DNA from: Multifurca ochricompacta
Lineage: Eukaryota; Basidiomycota; Agaricomycetes; Russulales; Russulaceae
Length of the DNA stretch: 64,000 nt
NCBI GenBank assembly: GCA_022496185.1
Contig: WTXG01000016.1
Coordinates: forward strand, 248,001-312,000
Direction: 5' to 3'
In this document: piece by piece, positions 1-11,292 of the stretch
Position numbering within the stretch: position 1 is the first letter of the stretch
How the letters are laid out: every line of letters starts with the position of its first letter
The notes under the pieces: model-generated
The model's database searches: none
What the model was told of the DNA's origin: nothing
Seen by the model: the letters and a program-made list of their open reading frames with translations, nothing else
Program-made: the position numbers and the translations under genes

Positions 1-1027
1 TTTTTTAATTTTTTCCAGAACGAACGAACGAAAACGGAATAATCGATGAGCCACAGCCACAGCCACATATGTGCAGTGACACGTGACAAGGGCTGTTTCC
101 GGAGTACCGGACCGGAATTATGAAATCGTTAATTTAATTTACAGAACCGGTGAAATCCGAGATTGCATTCTCGCTTCATAAATGATAGATCTCGGAATTG
201 AATGGTTCAAAAAAAATGACCATTGATTTCACCTTTTGTAAAAATGATGTAAAAATGACAAGAAAAGATAAAGAGCGGACGGTCGCTAGTTGGACGGCCG
301 CCAGTTTCTTTCTTGGTTCTTGGGGGGCTGGACCTCGATCACGTGAATTGACGTCAACAACAAACTAAAACAAAACATAGACAATCGCTCATGAGTTGAG
401 TCGCAAATTGAGGAGGTGTGTGGTATGATGGGTACGATTGATGGTATACTGTACATGCATGTCGTCCATTGAATGGTCTCGCAACAGGGAGTAGAAATTC
501 TCGTGAAGGCCGAGAAGTGAAGTCAAGTGGAACTTATCGAAAAGCTGTTCCCCTTTGTGAAGCCTTTCCAACCAATGAAATGGATTCCAGCAGGGCCCCT
601 ACACAAACGGTGTCGTACAAAATATCCTTCTAAAGTTCAATGACGATGGATTGCACCTCGGATGGGTGGAAGAATAAAGAAGAGACGACCATATAGCAGG
701 AACGTGGTTCGTTGGGTGGAAGGCTCCTCTACCATCTCGTGTGCTTGAATGATCGAGGGGAGGGGGGGACTGAAGACAATTGGTGACGTGCCGCACTGCG
801 GGGAGGATGATGTATTGAGAAAGAGTGTCACTCTCGAAAGAGATGATATGATATGATATGAGTATGAGAGTAAATGCAAAGGCGAAGAGAAGTGGTATTC
901 GGCGATTGAACTGCGCCAGCCCTAAAGCGTAGAAGCCTTTGGTCGTGTCTGTCTCTCCTTCCCTGTTTGCCATTTCCCCAGGTCCTCCGCTCGCCCTCTC
1001 TTTTTTTTTTATCCCTCTCCTTGACTC
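1..1027. other. Upstream region of the Cti6-like gene, no gene seen
   Basis: No convincing coding sequence. The short minus-strand frames at about 389-571 and 599-1036 carry no recognisable family motif and have no splice continuation. The stretch contains a perfect TCACGTGA palindrome (339-346) followed two bases later by a perfect TGACGTCA palindrome (349-356). A pyrimidine-rich run precedes the start codon at 1028. It is presumably promoter and 5' untranslated region. Confidence 0.5.
339..356. promoter_or_regulatory. E-box and CRE-like palindrome pair
   Basis: TCACGTGA (339-346) and TGACGTCA (349-356) lie 2 bp apart, about 670 bp upstream of the Cti6-like start. The first is the core bound by bHLH factors such as Cbf1 or USF. 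The second is the classic CRE bound by bZIP ATF/CREB factors. Both are perfect 8-bp palindromes. Function here is inferred from sequence only. Confidence 0.4.
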
Positions 1028-3356
1028 ATGGCTCAAGTCGCAATGATGGGCCCACCCCTCTCTCCAAGGGAAACGCGGCGCTCAGGAAGACGCAGTGCTC
1101 CTTCTGGCTCGACCAGCACCTCAAAGTCACCAGATTCCCCAAGTTCAGAGTCAGCGCCCCGCCTCCCAGCAGCCAACCGCTCCTCTTCCTCCACTTCTTC
1201 TCGCAAACGTACAAAGCAAGAAGACCTAGATGATCCCCCAGATGAAGCCCACAAGAATAGTTCTAACGGTACAACCAATGGTGTTACCCCTCTTCAGAAT
1301 GGCAATGGGCGTACTAAACGGAAGGGCAAGGAGAAAGAAAAGCCCGTGCTCGGCCTCGCCATAGATTCAATTATAGCAGAAGGGGAACAGACTGACATCG
1401 TTCTTGACCTCAACGGGGATCCTGAGGCCGAGGAGGAAGAACAAGGCGTCACGCGTTGTGTGTGTGGCAACGCAGGTATGTCCTTTCTCTCCTTCACGGT
1501 CTCTAATAGCGCTCCGTGATTGGAAACCATTTCTCCAATTCAATTTCTCGTCGGGACGCGATTTCTCTGGGATCACTGACCCGTTAGGTGGGGTGCCGTG
1601 GTGTGCACTAGTAACGGCGCTTAATCTCAGATCACCACCCACATGAGACCCCCCCTTCCTCCCTTATCATCTTTCCGCATCTATACACGCCAGACAGGGC
1701 CATAGCCCTGTAGTTACTCTTTCTAAGGACGCCTTCTGACGCCATCCTCTCGATTAGGTGACGACGACGAAAGTGCTGGGGAGTTCTTCGTCCAGTGCGA
1801 AACTTGCAATGTCTGGCAGCACGGCCAATGCATGGGTATCCGAAACGAAGACGCTGTGAAGGAGGATCACTATTATTGTGAACAATGCCGGCCCGACCTA
1901 CACGTAGAGCTTCTCAAGTACGCCAAGACTACAACCCCTTCTTCCCCCGCGCTTGGCACACACTGACTACTCACACCGTGTTATCCAGGAGGCTTGCCAA
2001 ACGGCCCCGAGATCGTCATTTATCCTCTAATTCCCACCCCAACACCACCCCCGCAAACCGCAACTCCCGTTCACATTCTCCAACTCATCAAAAGCCTCAG
2101 AAGCGGCGAAACACGATGAACAGTCGTGACGCTGCGTACGACGAAATGATGGCCCTCCTGTTGAGCACAGTGCAGCAGAGGCAGCAGCCGCCGTTGCTAC
2201 CCAATCACCACCTGGTCCCATCAATTCAAGCATCAATGGTCAAGTGGACGCTGACGAGCAGGCTCCCAGCCCTGCTACTGTGAAGAGAAAGCGAAAGCGG
2301 GCCTCGGAGGACGCGTCAGTCTACCGCTCTTCATGTTCTCTACATGCCTTACTCAATTATAACTTGTAGCGCGTCAATAAAGCGGACCCGATCCGCGTCG
2401 ACGACTTCCGACCGTCCCACCATGCCTAAGCCCCCACCTGAGGAGACTCCAGCGCCTACGCCCAAGTCCATCTCCATGCCTGCACCCCAGTGCCACCACC
2501 GAAGAGTAGTTCGTCGCGTAACAGACGCGGGGTGGTGGTCGTAGCAGGCCCAGGATACAGTGTCGGTAGATGGGGACGAGGGTGAGTGGTTTACTCTTAT
2601 CTATCTACTCATCTCAGATACCACCTTCCTTCCTTGTGTTTGTTCCAAATAGGCGGTGGCGCAGCCCCCGGGCCGACCAACCGGCGTTCAGGGGGCGGTC
2701 GTTCAAGGGCGAGCGGTTCACGACGCAACCAAAACGCGGGAGACCAAACTTCACGGCGAGTCAACGGGTCCACTACATCCACTTCTGCACCTCCAGCTTC
2801 TTTCTCCCGAACGTACTCATCAACACAGCAACAACAACAGCCACTTTTGACGTCCTGGGGCCTGCCCGACTACCTGGCACATCTGGAGCCTACGCTACCG
2901 AGCAAGACGCCGCGGCCGCTCCAGTTGCGTGGCTCCGGCGAAGAGCGTGGTGTGCGAGTTCGATGGCCGGGGAAACGCATGAGCGTGGGCGACATGAATA
3001 AGAGGGTGCGTGCGTTGGTCGAGTGGGTTGGACGTGAGCAGGCGAGCGCGTCAGAACGTTACCGCCGGCGTGAGGCTTTACAGCAACTTTAAGGGATGCC
3101 ACCTCTCTCGGAATTCTGTCAGTCAGTGACACCACGGAAATGGTGGTGGATGACGCGCTACCACTGCTACCACCACCCCCTCCCCGCCATTGACAGAAGA
3201 GAAAACCAGCATTACTCAAGCCAGTATTGTCAACCCAGTACTGAGAAGTCGACGATGAAGATGATGGAAGAGCTCATGGAGGAACTTATTGGGTTTCAGG
3301 AACGTTTTGGTCCTGGTGCGAAGGGCAGGGAACGGCGGACTGCAGTGTTATCATGA
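1028..3356 (+). CDS. CTI6: PHD-finger protein, Cti6-like (Rpd3L histone deacetylase complex)
   Basis: Family role: Cti6 is a PHD-finger subunit of the Rpd3L histone deacetylase complex, acting in the nucleus on chromatin. Exon 1 (1028-1475) encodes a Ser/Arg-rich N-terminus and an acidic stretch. The PHD finger spans the first intron (1476-1757): CVCGN ends exon 1, and exon 2 (1758-1917) supplies VQCETC, WQHGQC and YYCEQC, giving a complete C4HC3 set. Downstream are the RSHSPTH...RRNTMNSRDAAYDE block, the GLPDYLAHLEP...KRMSVGDMNKRVRALVEWVGREQ block and a C-terminal KMMEELMEELIGFQERFGPGAKG block, all of which I recognise from basidiomycete homologues. These blocks lie in different frames. One-base breaks are needed near 2160, 2490, 3088, 3185 and 3258, several beside C or G runs. 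The span is therefore a composite: either assembly indels or a decaying copy. The end at 3356 is the stop after the last conserved block. Confidence 0.75.
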
Positions 3357-3669
3357 ACCGCATTGGAGTTTCACCAGGGTTGTCTTATTGTCTAATTGGG
3401 CTCCTGCTGTCCCCCGTGTTCTACTGCTTGTACTTTTATTACTACCTTATATCTACTCGCTGTTATTAATTTTCTTTTTCTTTTCTTTTTTCTTTTTTTA
3501 TATCTCGTTAGAGGGACCCCGAATGATGAGTAACGGAATCAGTACAGTAACGGAACCACTTGGGGTCCTTTTGGCTACTGCGCGAATTGAAGCGTGTCCC
3601 GGTTCGCGCATACAATCGGCGGCGTCAACTTCATCCTCCATTACTACTCCCCCTCCCCCTTCCCACACA

Positions 3670-6600
3670 ATGTCTACCGTCGGTCACTCTCGGGGACCAT
3701 CACTAGGATTCTCAGATTTTGGTTCAGACGACGAGGAGCACGTCGACAGTAATGATGGAGACTACTCGGCACGTATGGGCGAGCTCTTCGACGACGAGGA
3801 CGAAACTCCTACCCTTTCCGCTCCTCACTTTGACCTTGATTATGATGACGATGATGAAGAGGCGTTTGTATACGATGGCGCAGATGCGCAGGTCTCGCGA
3901 GCCACCTACCGTGAACAGTTACGCGATGTCTTGGACGGTGATGAGGATGACGAGGATACTGTCGAAGCACGCGAGGTCGAGCACTCGCTTCTACATGACC
4001 TTGATCACCCGTCAATAGCAATCGGAGACGAGGCCCTGGTAAGTCCACCTTCCCTCTCTGTTTATCTACCTCGCCTGTTCGATGCTCATCTCGCGTGGTT
4101 GCACGCACCTCTTCTTCACATTATACCACTCCACGCATCTGCAATCAGCCTACGGCCATTCTAACCCCCTCGCCTTCCTCTATCTCTGCCTCGCTCTCCT
4201 CTCCACCTACCATGTCCTCATCTCTGCCGAACGGTGCGCCGACTTCTGTACCACCAGCACTCTCCCGTCCCTTCTTGCACCCAACCATCTCACGCCTTCG
4301 TTCCTATATACCCCATGCTTCCCCTGCACCTTCCGCGACGAGCGCCCTCTCCGCCTTTCCTGGCCTTTCGCCAGTGCCGTCCAGCTTTTCTACGCTGTCG
4401 CCGATGTCATCTTCTGCGCACCTCCCGCTCCCAGGCACCGAGAAACGCGATCTTCCACAAACGAACGGTCACGACCCCGATGCACGCGAGGTGTTTCGGT
4501 GGACGCAGCTCCGTGCTCTCGGGCCACACGTCTTTTCCCGACCATCGAACAAGGCCCAGGCGGTCCTTGGCACGTCTACCCTCGGCGCGCCAATGGTGAT
4601 GGCAGCAAATGGGCTCATCTGCGTCGGGACAGAAAGCGGGCGGATACTTGTGTTCGACTTCAAGCAGACACTCAGATGCGTTTGCGGTGATCCCGCAACA
4701 GGTGAGCGGTCGTTCTCGTTTTCAGATCATTCCATTACACGGGCTGCCAGCTATCGCGGGTCGCAGAAAAGACCTCGGTGCGGTGACAGCTCTTGCTCTC
4801 TCTCACGACCACACTTTTGTCGCGGCTGGCCATGCAACCGGACATATTCAGCTTTTCGACCTCAGCAAACCGCAAGTGCCCGCGCGTTCTGTCCCACCAA
4901 CAACCCTCGCAGCCGTTGCGTCGGGCAGGAAAGAAGGACACCTACAGGGCTCGCGCATTGTCAACATTGGCTTTATCGCTGGGCGACACACCGCCATCGT
5001 CACTGCCGACCAGACCGGACTTGCATTCTATCACAGTCTCGGTAAAGCACTTTTCTTCGAGGCTTCGGACGTGTTGCGGATACTGGGAAAGTATCCGAAT
5101 GAGGAGCCATCTCATGGGAGGCACCACCTTTCCACCGACGACGCGCACGACGTGCAAAGACATCCTCGCCATGGCGCCGCTGCCCTCGGCACGGTGCCGC
5201 ATCCGACAGACATGTACAACATGACCGCCCTTCTGACGGGTGCTAAGCTTGTGATTGTTGGGCTCAAACCGTCTCCTAAGACATGGTATCGAAAGCACCG
5301 CGAGGAAGAGGACGAACAGATGGGCAAGGCCAAGTTTCGCGCCGCTCTGGCCTGGTTCCCGAGCGTTGTTCCCGGTGCTCTTGCAAGTCACACAAAGCTC
5401 GCACCAGCCAAGAAGGAAAACACCAAGGGCGTGCCACAGCCTCCACCCACGACACCCATGCTGGTGTATTCGTGGGGCTCAACGCTTCACCTCCTGTTAG
5501 TCTCCGAGCTCAAGGCTCTTGAGTCGTTCACCAGCCAGCGCACGGGAAAAGTGACGACCGTCGAAGTAGGACGACTCGTATTCGAGGAAAAAGCACAATG
5601 GAGCGCGCGAGACAACGTGCATGCAATACAATGGTTAAATGTCAATGTGGGTTCGTTGCGCTTCTTTGCCGCTTGATCCGTGCTGAGCGGGAGGTGTGCT
5701 GTTCGTGCCTCCTTCCTGCAGCAAATTCTCGTGGTTACCGCGTCTGCGCTAGAGGTGTACGATGTGCACACGCGAACTCTTCTCGAGCACGTGCATTTTG
5801 ATCCATCTTCACTCGTTTCACCGACGATCGCGCATACAGTTAATGGCGCGTACTCATACCTCGACGCGACAGGCGATATTGCCCACAGCGTGCGCACCTA
5901 CAAGGGCAAGATCTTCCTTCTTGTAAGCGCTTACTTGTTTCGATTCTGCCTTGGGGTTTTTAATGCAGCTCTTAAAGGGCCGACATGAAATGCAAGTAGG
6001 CACGTTACTCACATGGGCGGACCGCATCCTCTCGTTCGTGGAGAACGGCGACTTTCTGAGCGCGATTGACCTCACGCGGTCGTACTACCTCGGCACAGCT
6101 CCGGGCAATAAGAACGGCCTACCGGAGGACCCGCTCGAACTGAAGAAAGTTGTTGGCGAAAAGATGCGGGAATTGATGACCGCATCGATGCGATACGCAT
6201 TCTCGGAGGATCGCATGACAGACGCAACGCATCACAGTCCAGATGGACGTGGCGTCGACCGCACATTACTGTTTGAAAATCTAGTTGTGACATGCGCACG
6301 CGCCTGCATTGCACTGGGCGACCTCGAGTTCCTCTTTGAAGATCTCTTCCAGGCGTACGATGACGCAGGTATCGCACCTATATATCTCGAACAACTGGAA
6401 ACCTTTGTGCTCGAGCATGACGTCCGCGCCGTCGACCCGCGCATCGCTCAGCGGCTGATCGCACTGCATGCGGCCAATGGGCGGCCCGATCGTGCTGAGC
6501 GTGTCATTTGGCATATAGATCCAGCCTTCCTCGACATTGACCAGGTTGTACAACTCTGTCAGACACACCGTCTGTACGACGCACTTATCTACGTGTACAC

Positions 6601-8756
6601 ACGCGCGATGTGGGACTATGTCGCGCCTGTCGTTGAAATGCTCGGCCTCATCCGCAAAGTGATGCAACTTCGTCGGTCTCCCGTGCCAGACGAGGCGGCG
6701 TTGGAGCCGCTGATCGTCAACGCTTACAAAGTGTACCCGTACTTGGCGGACGTATTGTCCGGACTGACATACCCGAGCGAAGAGCCGCTGGACGAAGATG
6801 AAGCAACGCAGGCCAAGCGCGATTTGTACAACTTCCTGTTCCATGGACGCTCCAGCTCGTGGCCACGCGGTGATGGCGGCAAGCTCGTCCTGACAGCAGA
6901 GGAGGACGGCGGGGTTGAACCGACGTATCCGTACTGCCGCTTGCTGCTACGTTTCGACGCAGAGGCATTCCTACACACGCTTGACCTCGTGTTCGAGGAT
7001 GCGTACCTAAACGACGAGGCAAAAGCCGGTGCAAGCCGACTCGTCATCGTCAAGATCCTGCTCGAAATCCTGCCTCCTCTCCTTCCTCTTCACTTGCCAC
7101 GCCATCGTCTGATCTGCCACCTGCCGCGCGGATGTTCGTATACATTTTCATCGCGCGCAACGTGCCCAAGTATTCGCAGTTTATTCAGATGTCGCCGAGC
7201 GTCCTGCACTCCATCCTCGTTGGACTTACGACAGACGTGGATCGAAGCACGCGGGAAGACCGCCAACTGGCAGCAGAGTACCTCTTGTCAGCATATACCC
7301 CACAAGAGGGCGAGGAGCTGTTGCAGCTGTTCGAGGATGCAGGTTTTTATCGGATCCTGCGTACCTGGCATCGCCAGGAGGGACGATGGGCACCCTTGCT
7401 TCTCGCGCACCTACAAGACCCCGACGTTCATCCAGCTGAGCTATTTACGAGCGCCGACGAGATTTTTACGACCGCGGCCCGATCACATTCTGGAACCGTG
7501 CCCGGTGATCTCATTGCAACAGTCGCGTCGGCACTGCCTGATCTTCTGCACGTCAGCGTGGTCGACACGGCACGGTTCCTGAATCGGCACGCTCCACAAC
7601 ATCACGAGCGCGCGGTGGACTCGATGGGTTCGGATGCCGATCACGAACGCTTCACCTACCTGCACTGTCTCCTCGGTCCATCTTCGCGCGACGAGGAACA
7701 CCCTCTGTCGGGGCCTTCCTTGGGAGTGCCACCGCAGCTTCGCAAGATGTACGTCGGGTTATTGTGCAAAATTGACCCTGCTGGCGTGATCCCCTCTCTG
7801 GAATATCTCGGGGCTGAGTTTTTGGATTGGGAGGATGCGCTGCGGACATGTGAGGAGCATGAGGTGTTCGATGCCGTCGTGTGGGCACTCAATTGGAGAG
7901 GTAACCCTGGGGCTGCGCTCAAGAAGTTCGAGACGTTCGGGTCACGTTTGTCGGCGACTATTGGCTGGCTCGTCGCGCAAGGTGCCAGCTTATCAGAACA
8001 GCAGCTACAACAGCACGTGGAAAACCTGGAGGTGATCGGGCGGATTGGTGTGATAATCTGCGTTGAGCGTTCGAGCAAGCAAGTGCAAGGAGCCGCAATG
8101 GAGGATGTATCGGTCGAAGACTTGTGGTTCCGGTTACTGCGCACGCAGATTGGCACGGTGCAAGCTGTCTCAGCCTGCTGTCCCTCAGAGACGTTCACCC
8201 TTAAAACCGAGTCGAGCGGGGAACAAGAGGAGTCGCCGACGCTGCGCGCACTTACGACGCTACGGTCGCTCGTCCAGACGACCTTTTCAGCGCTCGTATC
8301 TGCTAGCGCGCTCGGGGTCGCGGTCGTGGTGTATCCTTCCCTCGATTGTTCACGCGGCTCGTTGAGACGACAACGGTGGGTACAGCGGGGGCGGGGATGT
8401 CTGGTGTGGACGGGGGACACCTTACACCGAGTTCCGGACGATTTTGACAGGGATGATGGAGGCGTATCGTGCAGAGGGTGATATGCTCATGATCACGAAG
8501 CATCTACTAGACCGTGACGTTTTTCAGACGATCGAGATGGCCACACGGGCACGTACGCGCGGATGGACCCCTCGGGTTAATTCGTGTGGTGAGTGTCGAA
8601 ACCGCTAATCCTTGCGAGCAACATCAACATGGTGGCATGGTGGGAGTTGGCGTGGAGAGGGTGAGTGAGGGTGAGTTAGAGGATGTGGGTGTGAGTAAAA
8701 AAATAAGGATTATGGGGAGTGGCATTGCATATCATGAATCTTGTTTAGCACGTTAA
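3670..8756 (+). CDS. VPS8: Vps8, CORVET endosomal tethering subunit
   Basis: Vps8 is the Vps21/Rab5-binding subunit of the CORVET complex that tethers early endosomes. The acidic N-terminus is followed by an intron (4039-4148). Next comes the conserved WTQLRAL...GTESGRILVFDFKQTL start of the beta-propeller (about 4500-5900; introns 4702-4750, 5647-5721, 5923-5968). The long helical Vps8 domain (from about 5969) contains DRILSFVENGDFLSAIDLTRSYYLG and IFIARNVPKYSQFIQ. A C-terminal CGEC (about 8585) and YHESC (about 8730) suggest the start and end of the RING-like zinc domain, which is only partly resolved; an intron there is possible. The reading frame is broken by single bases near 5110, 5188, 7070, 8320 and 8425, mostly at C or G runs. 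Conserved sequence continues on both sides each time. I chose ATG 3670 because nothing upstream looks conserved; ATG 3523 and 3526 are in-frame alternatives. Confidence 0.85.
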
Positions 8757-8934
8757 TTATTATCTAGCCCTACATATTGTACATTACACACACGCATTTA
8801 TTACGTTTCTTTTCTTTTCATTTTTCTGTTTAAAGAATAACTTTATGCTCTCTTTTTATAAATATGTCATTCACGTACGGAGGTAACCTTATGTAGTGCA
8901 TCTAGCCTTTCTCTCTCTATAGCACTTCCAAGTC

Positions 8935-10618
8935 ATGCGTTTCTTCGTCTCCACATTAACGGCGACGGTGGCAGCTTGGTTTCTCGATGTTCTTGCCCTC
9001 GCCACCCCCTTGTCATCATCATTGCAATCTCCACTGCTCCGCCCGCCATTCAATGGCGTTTCGGAGGACATTTACAGCGAACTCGAGCTCTTTGCCAAGT
9101 ACTCTTCTGCAGTGTACCAGCCTATATGCCCGCGTCCTGTTGGGAACACGCTTGTGCTATCCGTACGTGCCATTCAACTTCTCTCGGGTTGTTTGCTCAT
9201 CGCCGTTCTCTTCAATTTCTTGACAATGTGTACCCTCCCCCCCCCTCCCGACCCACGTTGTACACATGATGTATACAGTTCTCGAATGTCCTAACGCACA
9301 CGCACGGATTTGTCGCACGTGACGACAAGCGTCGGGAGATTGTCGTTGCCTTTCGGGGGAGTCATGAACTCGCGGACATGGTAACTGGTATGTACCAGCA
9401 GTACTACCATTAGCACTTACCACTAGTACTATATCTATAACACTGCGCCCCCGCAATTAGTTCTCCACTCGCGTGCCATGGGTTCTCTTTCAGCCAGTCA
9501 ATTTCGGGTTACTAACGGTGTGTGCGTTTTCTAGATGGGAACCTTATTTTGTCCCCACTGGTCTCCCGCGGCATCGAGAATAACACGGCCTCTGTCCACA
9601 CTGGTTTCCTGATCTCCTATAATTCTGTAAGCAACGTAGTGCTCCGGGTGGTGCGCGATCAACTCGGCAATTCCCGGACCACGTAGTCACTGTCACAGGT
9701 ATCACGCTTGCCGAAGACATCTGAGCACACACTACGAGCGCTTCGCCATATCCTCCCTCCTCCCTCCTGCCCCCTGCTCCCTCTTTGTGTTCTTGACTGA
9801 CTGATCGCGCAGGACACTCTTTGGGTGGCTCACTTGCTGCTATTGCTGCCCTCTCAATCAAATCGAATTTTCCATGGGCGTCTGTCCGATTATTGACGTT
9901 TGGCACGTGTCCCACTTCAGTGCATGCGCATGAATAACCCCGTATAGGCCAGCCACGCACTGGTGATGTCGAGTTCGCAAACCTCCTCGAGGTGGTCGTC
10001 GGTCGCGACAACCTTTTCCGAGGCAAGCTTTCTTTCCTATCTTTTCCCTCTGTCACGTGGAGCCTGACCTTCATTTCAAAGCCGTCCACACTTGGGGTAT
10101 GTTTTTTTATCAGCTTACACGACCCATCTTAAGCCCGCTCGGCAGATGGCGTACCCACCATGATTCCAGAGTACCTTGGATATCGTCACCAGTACGTGCC
10201 CTCTTCCCCATGTGACGAATAGCCTAACAATTGGGATCACAAACCGCCCCCGCTCAGCGCCTGCGAGTATTGGCAATTTCAGGAACCGCGTGAGTCTTTG
10301 GACATGGGTATGATTATATTCGTCTTGTCTTGATGCATGGGTATAGCTGGCGTGTCAATGGTTTATCGTTGCGATGGTCAGGAGGATCCGGAATGCAGCC
10401 ATTCTATACGTAAGCTCTTTCCTTCGCGCTTCGCCAAAAAATCCTTCACATTTTCTGCGCTTCCGTGCCGTGCCGGATAAAACGCTAATGATTGATTTTC
10501 AATTAATTTTGCAGCATCGACTGGCATCAATCCGGCACATGGTATTTATTTTGGACAGGGTATGGAGTATACCCAAAGTTTGCTCCCTCATTCTGATGAT
10601 CCTTCATCTCCTCAGTGA
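8935..10618 (+). CDS. Secreted class 3 (Rhizomucor-type) triacylglycerol lipase
   Basis: This is an extracellular alpha/beta-hydrolase expected to cleave acylglycerols. The N-terminus is a signal peptide (MRFFVSTLTATVAAWFLDVL), then a YSELELFAKYSSAVYQ block typical of the family. The nucleophile elbow GHSLGGS is at about 9818-9838. The acid residue is probably the Asp of TWDGVPTMIP (about 10084-10165), and the His lies in the GINPAHGIYFGQ end. Nine introns of mostly 45-110 nt fit: 9163-9278, 9388-9534, one between about 9700 and 9815, 9903-9947, 10023-10081, 10097-10145, 10192-10257, 10290-10346, 10410-10514. Introns 9903-9947 and 10023-10081 need GC rather than GT donors to keep FGQPRTGDVEF and the following VHTWDG in frame. 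One single-base break lies near 9670, between the DQL and FPDHVVTVTG segments. Length and motif order match fungal secreted lipases. Confidence 0.85.
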
Positions 10619-11292
10619 TGATAGTGGATGCTACTGTTTGTCTCTAAGGGACCACGTTCGGTACTTGTTCATGTTATGTCCATGCTATGTTACCTATAAT
10701 GGTGTGTCAGCCCTTAGAGACGCTCACGGCTCGGTTGATCGGATATTGGATCGGATGCTAGAATTCAAGTTGGCTCCCAAGGGATCGCTCCACCACTTCA
10801 TACATACAGATACAAATCACAAAAAGATATGAAATATCGCGTCACGTTTGTACGATTCACACGCTAGGAGATGCGAAGGCTTATCTCCCGCGTGAATCCC
10901 GCGTGAGTGTGTGAGTGTGAAAAAAGTAAGTTTGACAGCGGGCTAAGGCACAGTTATAATCCGCTAATCCGTATTGATAATGAGTTGAGGTGGACAATGG
11001 ACTAAGCGAGCCCAGCCCCAGGCCGGTGCGGTGTCAGAAATGATCGACAAGGGAGGGTTTTAAGAAATCCGCCCCGCTTCCCCTCACAAATTGACACTTC
11101 CCCACCTCTCTCTACGCTCAACGCTAGACGAAAAAAAGGAGGGTTCAACATCCTTCCACTCCACTCCCATCCCTTCCTTATTCTTGACAGAACTCTCACT
11201 ATCTTTTTTTTTTTTTCTTGCCCACCATTCCCTCTGACTGGAGCTTGTCCCGCCATCTCCGCCATCGTCCCATATTCGTCCTTCTGGTAACC
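10619..11292. other. Intergenic region, no gene seen
   Basis: This separates the lipase stop from the first methyltransferase-like start. The 152-codon frame that begins inside the lipase gene and runs to about 10832 is a shadow. A poly-T tract (about 11205-11217) lies just upstream of the next ATG. Nothing else is recognisable. Confidence 0.5.

Noticed and set aside
389..571. Minus-strand 60-codon frame near the left end
   Set aside because: It is short, has no family motif or splice continuation, and lies in the probable promoter of the Cti6-like gene.
1028..8756. Programmed ribosomal frameshifting in Cti6 and Vps8
   Set aside because: The shifts are numerous, at non-conserved places and in both directions, and lack a slippery site with a downstream structure. 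Assembly indels or decay explain them better.
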